From NCBI RefSeq assembly GCF_900100955.1, contig NZ_FNCC01000001.1:186001-250000 (forward strand): a stretch of 64,000 nt of DNA, given 5' to 3'. Source of the stretch: Lentzea fradiae. GTDB taxonomy: Bacteria > Actinomycetota > Actinomycetes > Mycobacteriales > Pseudonocardiaceae. The notes below the pieces were generated by a model. That model was not told the origin of the DNA. It ran no database searches and worked only from the letters and a program-made list of their open reading frames with translations. Positions 1 to 9,281 of this stretch are shown one piece after another. Positions within the stretch are counted from its first letter, which is position 1, and every line of letters starts with the position of its first letter. The position numbers were made by a program, and so were the translations under genes.

Positions 1-37
1 GTCCAGAGTTGTCGGCATAGCCGACTACCCTAGGCAC

Positions 38-196
38 ATGAAGCTCTGGAAGCTGCTCGGCATCGCCGCTTTCGCGGGTGTCGCGGCGAGCGGCGTGGCC
101 GTCGCCCGCAACCAGCGCCGCCGGGCCGCGTACACCCCGGACGAGATCAGGGACCGCCTGCACGCGCGGCTCGCCGAGGCCGATTCCGCGAAGTGA
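38..196 (+). CDS. small single-pass membrane protein
   Basis: This 52-residue protein has a hydrophobic N-terminal segment (about residues 4-22, LWKLLGIAAFAGVAASGVAV) followed by a basic stretch (RNQRRRAA) and a short acidic/basic helical tail, so an N-in or signal-anchor membrane peptide is likely. No family was recognised. The ATG is only 6 bases after a TACCCT -10-like hexamer (26-31), and no ribosome binding site is visible, so the start may be leaderless. A GTCGGC/GCCGAC inverted repeat lies at 11-25. The window edge hides anything further upstream. Confidence 0.6.
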   Translation: MKLWKLLGIAAFAGVAASGVAVARNQRRRAAYTPDEIRDRLHARLAEADSAK

Positions 197-360
197 GGTT
201 CCGGAATCGGCGAAGCACCGCCACCGTTACCGGCCGGCACCCGCGGTGAAGCTCCGGTAATCGATTCCGCACGCCGGTTCCGGAGCGTGATGATCGCATT
301 TCCCGTTCATCCGATGGTGTGACGTTTGCGCAGCCCACACGCCTGGAATCGTCCACCGAT

Positions 361-396
361 CGTTGTCAACCCGAGCGTTTCCGACATCGGACAACG
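361..396. promoter_or_regulatory. inverted repeat upstream of ArsR-like gene
   Basis: CGTTGTC (361-367) and GACAACG (390-396) are perfect 7-bp inverted arms 44-80 bp upstream of the regulator start. They may be an autoregulatory operator. No other evidence supports this. Confidence 0.3.
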
Positions 397-440
397 AAAT
401 CTGCGTACCTTCGGAAGTGGTTGCACTCCGGGGGGAAGCA

Positions 441-1361
441 ATGCCGATCGTGCTGTCCGAATCCGCGTCCAGAGGCCGCGGTCTCACTATTCTGTTCGAG
501 CTGGAAGACCTCGCGCGAACCCGGTTCGCGCCGGCACCGCTGCCGATGTACGAGCTCGTCTTCGCGATGCACCGGGGCGACTGGGACCGCCTCCTGCTGC
601 CGCGCATCCGCCCGCTCGCCGAACTGGTCAGGCCGGGCAGGTTCGTCCCCGACTTCTTCGACTCCGCGCGCCCCGACTTCGACGAGGCCGTGCGCGAGGT
701 GCTCGACGTACCCGCGACACGGGTCCGCGACCAGATCGTGAGCATGCTGGGCACGACGTCGCCGTGGCTGCGGTCGTACGCGGCGGGCACCCCGGCCTCG
801 CGCCAAGAGCTGCGCTCAGCGCTGACGACGGCGTTCCGCGAGCTGCTCGCCCCGAACTGGGCGCGCACACGGCAGGCGTTCGACGCGGAGGTGCGGCTGC
901 GCTCGGCCCAGGCCGTGAGCCGCGGCCTCGGCGACCTGCTGGGCCACCTGCACCCGTCGATCTCGTGGACCCCGCCCGCACTGCACGTCGAACTGGCCTG
1001 GGAGGCGGAGATCTCGCTGCGCGGCACGGGCATGCTCGTCGTCCCCGTCCTGAACGGCCTGACCAGACCCGCCGTGTCGATGTTCGCCGAACCGCAGCCG
1101 CTGCTCTTCTACCCCGTGACGGCACCGCAGCCGAGCGGCGGCAGCCTCGAACTGGCCCTCGGCCGCACCAGAACCCTCGTGCTGCGGGCGCTGACGTCCG
1201 AACGCACCACCACCGAACTGGCCCGGCACGTCGGCATCAGCCTGCCGACGGCGTCACAGCACGCGACGGCCCTGCGCACCGCGGGCTTCGTCTCCACCCA
1301 CCGCAACGGCAGGTCGGTCCGCCACCGCCTGACCAGACGCGGCTGGGAACTGCTGAACTGA
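441..1361 (+). CDS. ArsR-like winged-helix transcriptional regulator (DUF5937-type)
   Basis: This 306-residue protein has a long N-terminal region (about 1-230) of the type seen in DUF5937 regulators and a C-terminal ArsR-like winged helix (about 240-306) with the recognition-helix pattern TTTELARHVGISLPTASQH and the wing NGRSVRHRLT. The ATG at 441 was chosen because GGGGGAAG lies just before it; an in-frame ATG at 363 has no such signal. It is a likely DNA-binding repressor of unknown ligand. A paralogue of the same architecture is at 19609-20583. The TPR gene follows after 10 bp and is probably co-transcribed. Confidence 0.8.
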   Translation: MPIVLSESASRGRGLTILFELEDLARTRFAPAPLPMYELVFAMHRGDWDRLLLPRIRPLAELVRPGRFVPDFFDSARPDFDEAVREVLDVPATRVRDQIVSMLGTTSPWLRSYAAGTPASRQELRSALTTAFRELLAPNWARTRQAFDAEVRLRSAQAVSRGLGDLLGHLHPSISWTPPALHVELAWEAEISLRGTGMLVVPVLNGLTRPAVSMFAEPQPLLFYPVTAPQPSGGSLELALGRTRTLVLRALTSERTTTELARHVGISLPTASQHATALRTAGFVSTHRNGRSVRHRLTRRGWELLN

Positions 1362-1371
1362 GGAGGCCCGC

Positions 1372-3125
1372 ATGACCGCGCTACCGCGGTACCGCACCGA
1401 CCCGAGCCCTCGCGCACTGGCCGCACGCCTGCGCGCCCTGCGCACCGCCGGCGTCCCTGTCGCCTGCGGCGTCTACGCGGGCCTGACCGCCCCCGCTGAC
1501 ACCTCCGCGCTGCACGCCCGCATCACGTACGCGCTGGCCCAGTCGTTCGTGACCGGCACTCCCACACCACGCTTCGAGCCACCGCCGACGTTCCAGCTGC
1601 GCCTGCTGACAGCCGCGAGCCAAGGCCACCTCGACCACGGCACCGACATGACGACGTTCCCCGCGGACTTCACCTCCGAACTCTGGCGGCGCGTCCACGA
1701 CCGCACCCTCACCGCCCTGCACCCTGCCGACCGCCGAACCGCCTGCGACCTGCTGCTGCGCCTGGGCTACCCACAACAAGCCGCGTCCGTGACCGGCCTC
1801 AACACGACCGCCCTCAGGGCGATCGACGGCCGCGCCAACGTCCTCTCGCCCGACTGGCCCTGGAACAACTCGCCGTCCTCCGCCACCACCTCCCGGCCTC
1901 CACCGCCGAGGCACTGGCACTACGCGCCGCCCGCTCCTCCCTGCCCGCCACCACCCGCCGCGACCTGGCACTGCACGTGCTGTTCCGCCACGCTGCCCGC
2001 GGCGCCGACTCACCGTCCCTGCGCGCTGCCGCCGCCCTCGCCGTCAAAGCCGCCTCCGAACTGCCGCAGGACCCGCTGAACCGCGTGCGGCTCCACCGCG
2101 CGATGGCCGCCGTGGCGTTCGTGCGGCACGACATCGGGGAGACGCACCAGCTGCTCGGCCGGGCGATGGACTGCCTGGTGGCGGCGGCGCCGGCCGGTGG
2201 GTGGGCGGCGGTGGAGGGGGTTGTCTCCGGGAAGGGCTGGGCGGGTGCGTCGGGCGGGATTGGTGGGACGGCGGCGGTGGCGAGCGGAGCGGCTGTGGTG
2301 GGTGGGACGGCGGCTGTGGTGGGTGAGGTGGTGGCTCAGCCGGGTGGGGCGGTTGCCGACCAGGGCGGGGCGGTGGTCGCCGCGCTCTTGGCCACGCCTG
2401 CCTCGTGCCCGTCCGCATCCGCCGCGCAAACGGCCGTGATCGTCCCGGCTCCGCCGATGTCCGGCCCGCCCTCGGCCACGACCTCGCGTCCGGGCGCCGC
2501 CCCGGACCCGGCCGTTCTCGACCGGCTCGCCTGGGCGGACGAGGCGTACGTCCTGCACTGCTTCCTGGTCCGCAGCCACCTCGCGGCCGGGCTGGTCCAG
2601 CGCGCCGCCGAGTACGCCGAGGACCTGGTGCGGCTCAGTCCCGGCGACGACCGGACGTGGGCGTTGCGCGGGGACGCGTTGGTCGCGTGCGGCCGGCTTG
2701 ACGAGGCGGAGCGGGCCTACGGGTGTGGTGTGGCGCTGGGTGGGTGGGGTGTGGCGCGGGCGGCTTACCTCCGGGGGTTCGTGTTCGAGCGGCTGGGGCG
2801 GGTGGCGGAGGCCGCCGAGTCGTACGTGCTGGCGCAGCGGGTCGACCCGACGTTCTCGGTGTTGTCAGCGGGCGTCGGCCGTGACGAGCAGCCTCAGGTG
2901 CGCGTCCAGCCAGGTGGGCGTGGCCGGGGCCTCGGCGAACGCCGTGAGGCGGGTCGCCGCCGTGCGCAGGCCGAGGCGGTGCAGGTGCGCGCCGACCTCT
3001 CGCACCCTGGCGAGCAGGCTGTCCGTCAGGTGGTCAAGACCTCGGTGCGCGGCCTCGGACAGGACGGTCAGCGCGCTGTCGACGGCCGCGCTCAGCGGGT
3101 CGGTCGTCGTGACGCCGTGCGGTAG
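1372..3125 (+). pseudogene. frameshifted TPR-repeat protein
   Basis: Starting at ATG 1372 (AGGAGG 1362-1367 upstream), a coherent frame runs to about 1850, where the protein stops looking like protein and turns into Pro/His/Cys-rich text. The frame one base back is coherent from about 1851 (RLALEQLAVLRHHLPAS) and carries helical, TPR-like sequence to about 2865, with repeats around LVQRAAEYAEDLVRLSPGD, GRLDEAERAYGCGVALG and GRVAEAAESYVLAQRVDP. A one-base shift near 1850-1860 therefore splits the gene. The first half resembles no domain I can name. After 2865 the frame is only antisense to the SWIM gene up to 3125, so the natural stop may also be lost. This could be a true pseudogene, a programmed shift or a sequencing error. 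Confidence 0.6.
2190..2345 (+). repeat. G-rich low-complexity tract
   Basis: This stretch is dominated by GGTGGG, GGCGG and GTGGTGGG runs, including two near-copies of GGTGGGACGGCGGC about 40 bp apart (near 2264 and 2301). In the TPR frame it encodes a Gly/Ala/Val linker. It could form G-quadruplexes on the plus strand. Confidence 0.6.
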
Positions 3126-4667
3126 CCGCTCCGGTTTCACCTCCGCCAGGTCGAGCACCACCACGCCCGACGCGGTGCGGACGGCGATCGGGTCGACGAC
3201 CAGGGTGCCGCGGCGGCGGCGCACCGAGCCGGTGACCACCGCCGGTTCGGCGCGCAACGCCGCTGCCAGCGCGTCCAGGGAGTGCGGTGCCGCGGAGCGG
3301 TGGTCCGCTTCCAGGACGGCTGTGCCACCGGTGGGGCCGTGGAGGGTGGCGGTGAGGCGTTGGGCCGCTGGGTCGTACGCGAGCGCGGACACCTCGGTGA
3401 CCCGGACCGCCCGGACCAGTTCCGCCTCGACGCGTGCACGGACCTGCCGTGGCGGGAGTTCGGCCAGCTGGGCGGCCGTGGCGTCGTAGTCGTCGACCAC
3501 CAGCGTCTGCGGGAGGTGGTCCCACGCCGTGCCGACCGGGGTGACCGACGTCTTCGCGACCCTGCTGGTCTTCAGCGCGACCACTCGGCTCGCGCTGCGG
3601 GTGGCCGACTCCGAGACGACGTTCGCCGCGGCGAGGCGCTGGACGGTGCGCAGGGCGGTGTCTCGCTGCACCAGCACCACGTCGCCGGACGCGTAGTAGA
3701 CGTCCGCCGTGGTCGTCGTCCGCAGCCGCGCGCCGAGTGCTGTCAGCCTGACTCGCCGCAGCGGGGTCTCCGCCGGCTCGTCCGGGCCGAGGACCTCGGC
3801 GCGCGGGCCTGTCGCGGTGATCCGCGCGTGCAGCTCGGTCAGCAGCTCGGCGAACCGCTCCGCCTCGTAGCCCGCGCCGCGGTCGCGGTACGCGGACAGC
3901 TGGCCCAGCAGGTCGGTGATCACCGCGGCGGGCCAGTGCAGGCGCTGGGCGATGAGGTCGCGGTGCAGGCGCTGCCACGCGACGTCCAGGACCTCGCTCG
4001 CGTGCGCGGCGCCGTCGAGCAGCAGCTGGTCGAGCAGGTCGCCGACGGCGGCCAGGTCCACGGCGGTGGAGACGGATCCGCCGACGTCGACGGTGTCGCT
4101 GCCCTGCGCGTCGGCCTCGCGGAACGCCCACACCGCCAGCGCCGTCGCCTCATCCTTGCCGACCGCGTCCGTGTGGACGTACGTCAGGTCGCCGGGGACG
4201 AGGAACGTGACCGTGCAGGTCGGCAGCTCCGCCTGGGCTGTCTGGTCCTCCCCGTTCGGCCGCCGGACCTTCGCGCGGTAGCCCGCCTGCAACACCCTGC
4301 GGGCGCGGCGCAGCGTCCGCTCGCCCATCAACGCCGCCAGGTCTTCGTCCGTCACCGTGCCCGGCGACCACAGCTCCGCCGGTGCCGCCGCCTCCTGAGT
4401 GCGTTGGTAGGCGAGGACGACGGCGATGCGGTGGCGGCACACGCCGGTCGCGCCGCAGCTGCACTTCGCCGCGTCGAGCGCGGTGCCGGGCGGCAGCGTC
4501 GTGGTCGTGCCGTCCGGGAACTTGCCTTGGACGGCACCGGCGGCGTCGGTCTCGAGCGCGGGCACCGTGCCCGCGTCGAGTTCTTTGACGGCACGTTTCA
4601 CCAGACCGCGGTTGGCGAGCGCCGCGAGCGCGTCCGGGGTGAGCGCCATGAGATCGGTTCTGGTCAC
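2865..4667 (-). CDS. SWIM zinc-finger protein (YehQ-like)
   Basis: This 600-residue protein has a SWIM-type zinc motif at the N terminus: C69, C71, C77 and H79 (CSCGATGVCRH). The rest is a long helical region with no motif I recognise. SWIM fingers bind DNA or protein. In this context it is the last gene of the MoxR/VWA operon and resembles E. coli YehQ. The GTG start at 4667 overlaps the VWA stop by four bases (GTGA); an internal ATG seven codons later is possible. It converges on the frameshifted TPR gene. The biochemical role is unknown. Confidence 0.8.
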   Translation of the reverse strand: MTRTDLMALTPDALAALANRGLVKRAVKELDAGTVPALETDAAGAVQGKFPDGTTTTLPPGTALDAAKCSCGATGVCRHRIAVVLAYQRTQEAAAPAELWSPGTVTDEDLAALMGERTLRRARRVLQAGYRAKVRRPNGEDQTAQAELPTCTVTFLVPGDLTYVHTDAVGKDEATALAVWAFREADAQGSDTVDVGGSVSTAVDLAAVGDLLDQLLLDGAAHASEVLDVAWQRLHRDLIAQRLHWPAAVITDLLGQLSAYRDRGAGYEAERFAELLTELHARITATGPRAEVLGPDEPAETPLRRVRLTALGARLRTTTTADVYYASGDVVLVQRDTALRTVQRLAAANVVSESATRSASRVVALKTSRVAKTSVTPVGTAWDHLPQTLVVDDYDATAAQLAELPPRQVRARVEAELVRAVRVTEVSALAYDPAAQRLTATLHGPTGGTAVLEADHRSAAPHSLDALAAALRAEPAVVTGSVRRRRGTLVVDPIAVRTASGVVVLDLAEVKPERLPHGVTTTDPLSAAVDSALTVLSEAAHRGLDHLTDSLLARVREVGAHLHRLGLRTAATRLTAFAEAPATPTWLDAHLRLLVTADAR

Positions 4668-5770
4668 TTGAGCTTCTCCGCGACGAACTCCGCGAGCTGG
4701 CCGGGGGTCATGGCACCGACGTGGGCGCCCACGTTCGCGAGGCGTTGAGCCAGCTCGCGGTCGTAGTCCGGGTTCGCCTCCTCGTCCAGTGCGGCGAGGC
4801 ACAGGACGTGCGTGCCCTGTTCGCACAGCCCTTTCACCGTCCTCACCAGGTCGAAGTCGTTGCCGCCCTCGTAGAAGTCGCTGATGACCGCGACGACCGA
4901 CCGGCGCGGGCTGTCGATCAGGGAGGCCCCGTACGCCACCGCCCTCGCGATGTCCGTACCGCCGCCGAGCCGCACCTTCATCAGCAGCTCCACCGGGTCC
5001 GTCACGTCCGAGGTCAGGTCGACCACCTCGGTGTCGAACGCGACGAGGTGCGTCCGCAGCCCCGGCAGCCCCCACAGGCAGGCCGCCGTGACCGCCGAGT
5101 GGATCACCGAGCTCGCCATCGAGCCCGACTGGTCCACCAGCAGGACCACCTGCCACTGCTCGACGTGCCGCCGGGTGCGCGAGACGAACTTCGGGTGCTC
5201 GATCGCGAGCCTGCGCTCCTCGGGCTGGTAGCGCCGCAGGTTCGCCTTGATCGTGCCGCGGAAGTCGAAGTTGCGCGAGTTCTTGTGGATGCTCGGACGC
5301 CGGGACCGCGTGCCGCTGAAGGCGGTGCGCACCTCGGTCTTGAGCTTCTCCACCAGCTCCCTCACCACCGCCTCGACGATCTTGCGCGCCATCGCGAGGA
5401 CGTCGGGGTTCATCAGGTGCTTGGTCCGCAGCACCGCGCGCAGCAGCGCCGGGTTGGCCTCGATCCGTTGCAGCACATCGGGGTTGGTGACGACCTCGGT
5501 GATCTCGTACCGCTCCACCGCGTCGCGTTCCAGCCGCTCGATCGTCTCCTTCGGGAAGAGGCGGTGGACCTCGTCCAGCCAGTCGACGGTCTGCACCACC
5601 GAGTCGCCGCCCCCGGCGGTCCTGCGCACGCCGCGCCCGGACAGCTCGGGGTCGCGCCCGTACAACCACTCCAGCGCGGCGTCCTGACGTGCCGCGTCGC
5701 CCCCGAGCCCGCCCGTGCGGCCGGTGGCGGGTTCGCCGAGGATGAGCCGCCAGCGCTCCATGTCCGTCAT
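4664..5770 (-). CDS. VWA-domain protein (YehP-like)
   Basis: This 368-residue cytoplasmic protein has a helical N-terminal half and a C-terminal von Willebrand A domain (about 205-365). The MIDAS signature is D213-x-S215-x-S217 (VDQSGSM), with GGGTD and the late ISDF aspartate also present, so metal binding should be intact. VWA proteins of this type partner with MoxR AAA+ ATPases as adaptors. The MoxR gene lies two genes upstream in the same operon. ATG overlaps the preceding stop (ATGA), and its own stop overlaps the next GTG. It resembles E. coli YehP. Confidence 0.9.
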   Translation of the reverse strand: MTDMERWRLILGEPATGRTGGLGGDAARQDAALEWLYGRDPELSGRGVRRTAGGGDSVVQTVDWLDEVHRLFPKETIERLERDAVERYEITEVVTNPDVLQRIEANPALLRAVLRTKHLMNPDVLAMARKIVEAVVRELVEKLKTEVRTAFSGTRSRRPSIHKNSRNFDFRGTIKANLRRYQPEERRLAIEHPKFVSRTRRHVEQWQVVLLVDQSGSMASSVIHSAVTAACLWGLPGLRTHLVAFDTEVVDLTSDVTDPVELLMKVRLGGGTDIARAVAYGASLIDSPRRSVVAVISDFYEGGNDFDLVRTVKGLCEQGTHVLCLAALDEEANPDYDRELAQRLANVGAHVGAMTPGQLAEFVAEKLK

Positions 5771-8211
5771 GCCAGCCCGCCCTTCACCAGCAGCGCGTCG
5801 ACGCGCTGTTCCACCGCCATCGCCTCCGCCACGACCACCGGGTCGGCGGAGAGTCTCGTGATCCCCCTGCCGCTGCCCTCCTCGCCGCGGTGGCGCAGGA
5901 CAGTGGCCGCGATGGTCTCCCGTTCCCTGGGCGGGAAGTAGCTGAACGCGAGCCGCAACGCGGGCAGCGCCACGAGGAACTCGTCCTGTGTCATCGCGCC
6001 GACCAGCTCGTCCAGCACCCCCACCAGCTCGGGGCTCGCCAGCACCTCCTCGCGCGCCACCGCGAACAACCCGGCGAGCCAGTCGCCGAGCGCCTCGACA
6101 CCGCGGACCCTGCCCACGTCCGGCTGCGTGCCGAGCGTCCAGGCGAGCCCCAGCGCCGCGCCCCGCAGGTCCGGTGGCGCCTGGGCGTCCGCGCTCACCC
6201 GCAGCGCCACCCCGGCGACGTCCGCGGGGTCCAGCGACAACGCAGGACGCGCGTGCAGTACGGCGTCCCTCGTCGCCGCCATCGCCCTGAGCCGGTGCGG
6301 GTCGGCGGGCGCCGGGCCGCCGTGCAGGCCCTCGACCAGCCACAGCACCCTGGTCGTGCCCGCGTCGATCACCTCGCTCAGCAACGGGTCCCGCCGGGTG
6401 CCGAACAGCCGGTCGTGCCGCCACAGCCCGAGCACGCCGCTGAGCACCCGCCCGAGCGCCGCCAGGTCGCCCGTCTGCCGGACGCCCTCGCCAAGCGTCC
6501 GCTGGACCTCGCCGGACAAGGCGGTGATGCCGCACAGCACCGCGTCGAACAACACCGCGGCGAGGTCCTGCAGGGCCGCGTCCCGTGCCCGCCGTTCGAG
6601 CACCGCGCCGGCCGCCTCCTCCAGGGTGGCGCCGTTCTCGGCGGCCTCGATCAACGCCGCGAGCCGTGTCTCCGCCGACCGCAGCTGCCACTGCTCGTCC
6701 AGCTGCGGCGCCGCGCCCTCCGCGGGGCCGCTCAGCCGTTCGAAACCGGGAATCCGCAGCACCCGCAACCGGTGCAGGACCCTGCTGCGCTCCAGCCCGG
6801 CCGCGTCCGTCAGGTCGAGCGCGACCTTGCCCTCGCCGTCGAGCCCGTGCCTGCGCAACAGCTCGTGCACGGCCTTGACCAGCGGAGGGGCGGGCGTGTC
6901 CGGGTGCAGGCGCCCGGCCTTGTCGCCGCGCAAGGCGGCGATCATCTCGAGCAGCGCCGGGTGCGCGCCGGGCTGCGCCGTGCCGCGCCGCGTCCACGGC
7001 GGCGGCTGCGAGAGGTCCTCGGAGATCAACGCGCTGGTCAGCCCGTCCAGCACGTCCGTGCGCGCGGGATGTGCGTGACCGCGCAGCCGGGCGAGCGCAC
7101 CGGCCTGGGTGTGCGCGGCGATCAGGTCCGCCGTGGACACCGGCTGCTGCCGGGCGCGCAGCCGCGTCGCGACCGACTCGACCAGCCAGTCCGCCGCCTG
7201 CCGCGGCCCGGTCTCCCACACCTGCTGGTAGTAGCCGGGGGAGGGCATGCCGGACTGGTAGCCGGTGAAGGAGTCGAGCCGGGCGTGGGAGTACGGCACG
7301 AGGTAGCTCGCGCCCCGCTCCCGTTCCGGCACCTCCGGCCACCCGGCCTCGTCTTCCGGCACCGCTCGCCCGGGCTCGTTCTCCGGCCCCGTCCGCCCGG
7401 TCCCGGTTGCCGGCTCTGCTTGCCCGGCCCGGTCTGCCGGCTCCGGCCGCTCGGCCCCGGCTGCCCGCCCGGCTCGGTCCTCCGCCGCCGTTCGCTCGGC
7501 CTCGTCTTCCGGCACCGCTCGCCCGGGCTCGTTCTCCGGCCCCGTCCGCCCGGCTCCGGCTGCCGGTTCTGCCCTGGCCTCGGCTGCCGGTTCGGTGGCG
7601 AGCAGGGCCCGGATCGCGGGTGTGTGGAAGCCTCCGGTGACCACCACGACCGGCCGGTCGCCCGCCTTGCGCAGTGCCGCCCGCACCCACCGGGCCATGT
7701 ACGCCTCGCGCGCCGAGTCGCCGGCGTCGGCCGTGGCGGTGCCGCGCAGCAGGTCGAAGTACTCGGCCAGGCCCACGGGCGCCTCCTCGGACTCGAAGAG
7801 GTGGTCCCACAGCACGTCCACGTTGTCGACCGCGAACTCCCGGCACAGCCGCTCGACGACCTCGGCGTACCGCAGCTCCGCGTCGGCGTAGCGGTTGCTC
7901 ACGTCGCGGAAAGCCTCGTGCCACGCGGGCAGGTCGATGAACCTGACCTCCGCGCCCGCCCGCCTGCCCTCGGTGATCGCCACCCACTCCGGCGAGTAGT
8001 CGCAGAACGGCGACCACGACGCGTGCGAGTCGGAGTAGCTGAACAACGCGACCGGCAGCTCGTGCCCGAGCAGCAGCTCGTCGATGCGCTCGTTGAAGTC
8101 GGCGGGACCCTCGACGAGCACGTACGCGGGCCGGTGCTCCTCGATGGCGGCGGCGACCAGCCGGGCACAGGCGGGACTGTGGTGCCGGACGCCGACGAAC
8201 ACGGCCCCCAT
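5767..8211 (-). CDS. DUF5682 family protein (YehM-like)
   Basis: This 814-residue protein opens with GVRHHSP and YVLVEGPADF, the pattern of the DUF5682 N-terminal domain, which resembles the TraB/TIKI/erythromycin-esterase-like fold and suggests a hydrolase-type active site (inference). A Glu/Pro/Ala/Arg-rich linker (about residues 220-290) carries an in-frame duplication. The C-terminal half (about 330-814) is helical and unannotated. The ATG start overlaps the MoxR stop in TGATG, so the two are translationally coupled. It matches E. coli YehM by position and family. Substrate and activity are unknown. Confidence 0.8.
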   Translation of the reverse strand: MGAVFVGVRHHSPACARLVAAAIEEHRPAYVLVEGPADFNERIDELLLGHELPVALFSYSDSHASWSPFCDYSPEWVAITEGRRAGAEVRFIDLPAWHEAFRDVSNRYADAELRYAEVVERLCREFAVDNVDVLWDHLFESEEAPVGLAEYFDLLRGTATADAGDSAREAYMARWVRAALRKAGDRPVVVVTGGFHTPAIRALLATEPAAEARAEPAAGAGRTGPENEPGRAVPEDEAERTAAEDRAGRAAGAERPEPADRAGQAEPATGTGRTGPENEPGRAVPEDEAGWPEVPERERGASYLVPYSHARLDSFTGYQSGMPSPGYYQQVWETGPRQAADWLVESVATRLRARQQPVSTADLIAAHTQAGALARLRGHAHPARTDVLDGLTSALISEDLSQPPPWTRRGTAQPGAHPALLEMIAALRGDKAGRLHPDTPAPPLVKAVHELLRRHGLDGEGKVALDLTDAAGLERSRVLHRLRVLRIPGFERLSGPAEGAAPQLDEQWQLRSAETRLAALIEAAENGATLEEAAGAVLERRARDAALQDLAAVLFDAVLCGITALSGEVQRTLGEGVRQTGDLAALGRVLSGVLGLWRHDRLFGTRRDPLLSEVIDAGTTRVLWLVEGLHGGPAPADPHRLRAMAATRDAVLHARPALSLDPADVAGVALRVSADAQAPPDLRGAALGLAWTLGTQPDVGRVRGVEALGDWLAGLFAVAREEVLASPELVGVLDELVGAMTQDEFLVALPALRLAFSYFPPRERETIAATVLRHRGEEGSGRGITRLSADPVVVAEAMAVEQRVDALLVKGGLA
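7345..7553 (-). repeat. in-frame duplicated 56-bp unit
   Basis: The 56 bases at 7345-7400 are repeated exactly at 7498-7553, and similarity continues about 20 bp beyond each copy. The offset is 153 bp (51 codons), so the frame is kept. Both copies encode GRTGPENEPGRAVPEDEA within the DUF5682 linker. Confidence 0.9.
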
Positions 8212-9281
8212 CAGCCGGGGAGCAGGTGACGGGCCTGGTGCAGCGCCTGCCACTGCGCGCCCCTGCGCCGCGCCGCGTGTTGTTCCAGATACCGCCGCAG
8301 CCTCGCCAGGTCCTCCGCGTTGTCCTTCGCCGCGGTGCCCGCCAGGCACTCGACGACGTCCGCCGCCGTGCCCGCCTCCCCGCGCAGGAACCAGCCCCGC
8401 AGCCCCACCGCGTGCGCCACCGACACCGCCTCGGCCGTGCTCATGACCGTGGTGAGCCGGTCGGTGCCCTCGCGCAGGTCGCGGAACGTCCTGACGAGCA
8501 CCTCCAGCACGTCCCGCTTCGGGGCGAGCTCCACCCCGGACCGTTCCAGCAGCTTCGCCGCCTCCTGCTCGACCAGGGCGAGCTCGGTGTCGAAGTCCGC
8601 GATCGGGAACACCGTCTCGAAGTTGAACCGCCGCTTCAGCGCCGCGCTCATCTCGTTGACGCCCCGGTCCCGCGTGTTCGCGGTGGCGATCACGTTGAAC
8701 CCGTCCTGCGCGAACACCATGCCGTCGGGGCCGGACAGCTCACCGACCGCCATCACCCGGTCGGACAGCATGGACAGCATGCAGTCCTGCACCTCCAGCG
8801 GGCAGCGGGTGATCTCCTCGAACCGCACGATCTTGCCCTCGGCCATGCCGCGCAGCATCGGCGCGGGCACGAGCGAGCGCGGCGACGGCCCCTCGGCCAC
8901 CAGCAGCGCGTAGTTCCAGGAGTACTTGATCTGGTCCTCGGTCGTCGCCGCGCCGCCCTGGATCGTGAGCGTCGACTCGCCGCACACCGCCGCCGCGATC
9001 AGCTCCGACAGCAGCGACTTGGCCGTGCCCGGCTCGCCGACGAGCATCAGTCCCCGGCTGGTCGCGAGCGTCACCAGCGCTCTGTCCACAAGGGACGGAT
9101 CGCCGACAAACTTCTTCGTGATGCCGCGGCTTTCATCGCCGACGACGAACCGCCGGGCGGCGTCGAGGCTCAACGCCCACCCCGGCGGTTTCGGCGCCGT
9201 GTCGGTGTCGCGGAGCCGGGCGAGCTCGTCGGCGAAGCGGACCTCGGCGGGCGGGCGTTGCATCGTCTGGGTGCTGGTCAT
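8211..9281 (-). CDS. MoxR-type AAA+ ATPase (YehL-like)
   Basis: This 356-residue AAA+ protein has Walker A GEPGTAKS (82-89), a Walker B-like IVRFEEI (about 151-157) and the sensor-1 region VIATANTRDRG. These are typical of the MoxR branch, whose members act as hexameric remodelling factors with VWA partners. A VWA gene is two genes downstream. The ATG at 9281 overlaps the stop of the DUF4132 remnant (ATGA), showing that the ancestral arrangement was a coupled DUF4132-MoxR pair. It resembles E. coli YehL. Confidence 0.92.
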   Translation of the reverse strand: MTSTQTMQRPPAEVRFADELARLRDTDTAPKPPGWALSLDAARRFVVGDESRGITKKFVGDPSLVDRALVTLATSRGLMLVGEPGTAKSLLSELIAAAVCGESTLTIQGGAATTEDQIKYSWNYALLVAEGPSPRSLVPAPMLRGMAEGKIVRFEEITRCPLEVQDCMLSMLSDRVMAVGELSGPDGMVFAQDGFNVIATANTRDRGVNEMSAALKRRFNFETVFPIADFDTELALVEQEAAKLLERSGVELAPKRDVLEVLVRTFRDLREGTDRLTTVMSTAEAVSVAHAVGLRGWFLRGEAGTAADVVECLAGTAAKDNAEDLARLRRYLEQHAARRRGAQWQALHQARHLLPG

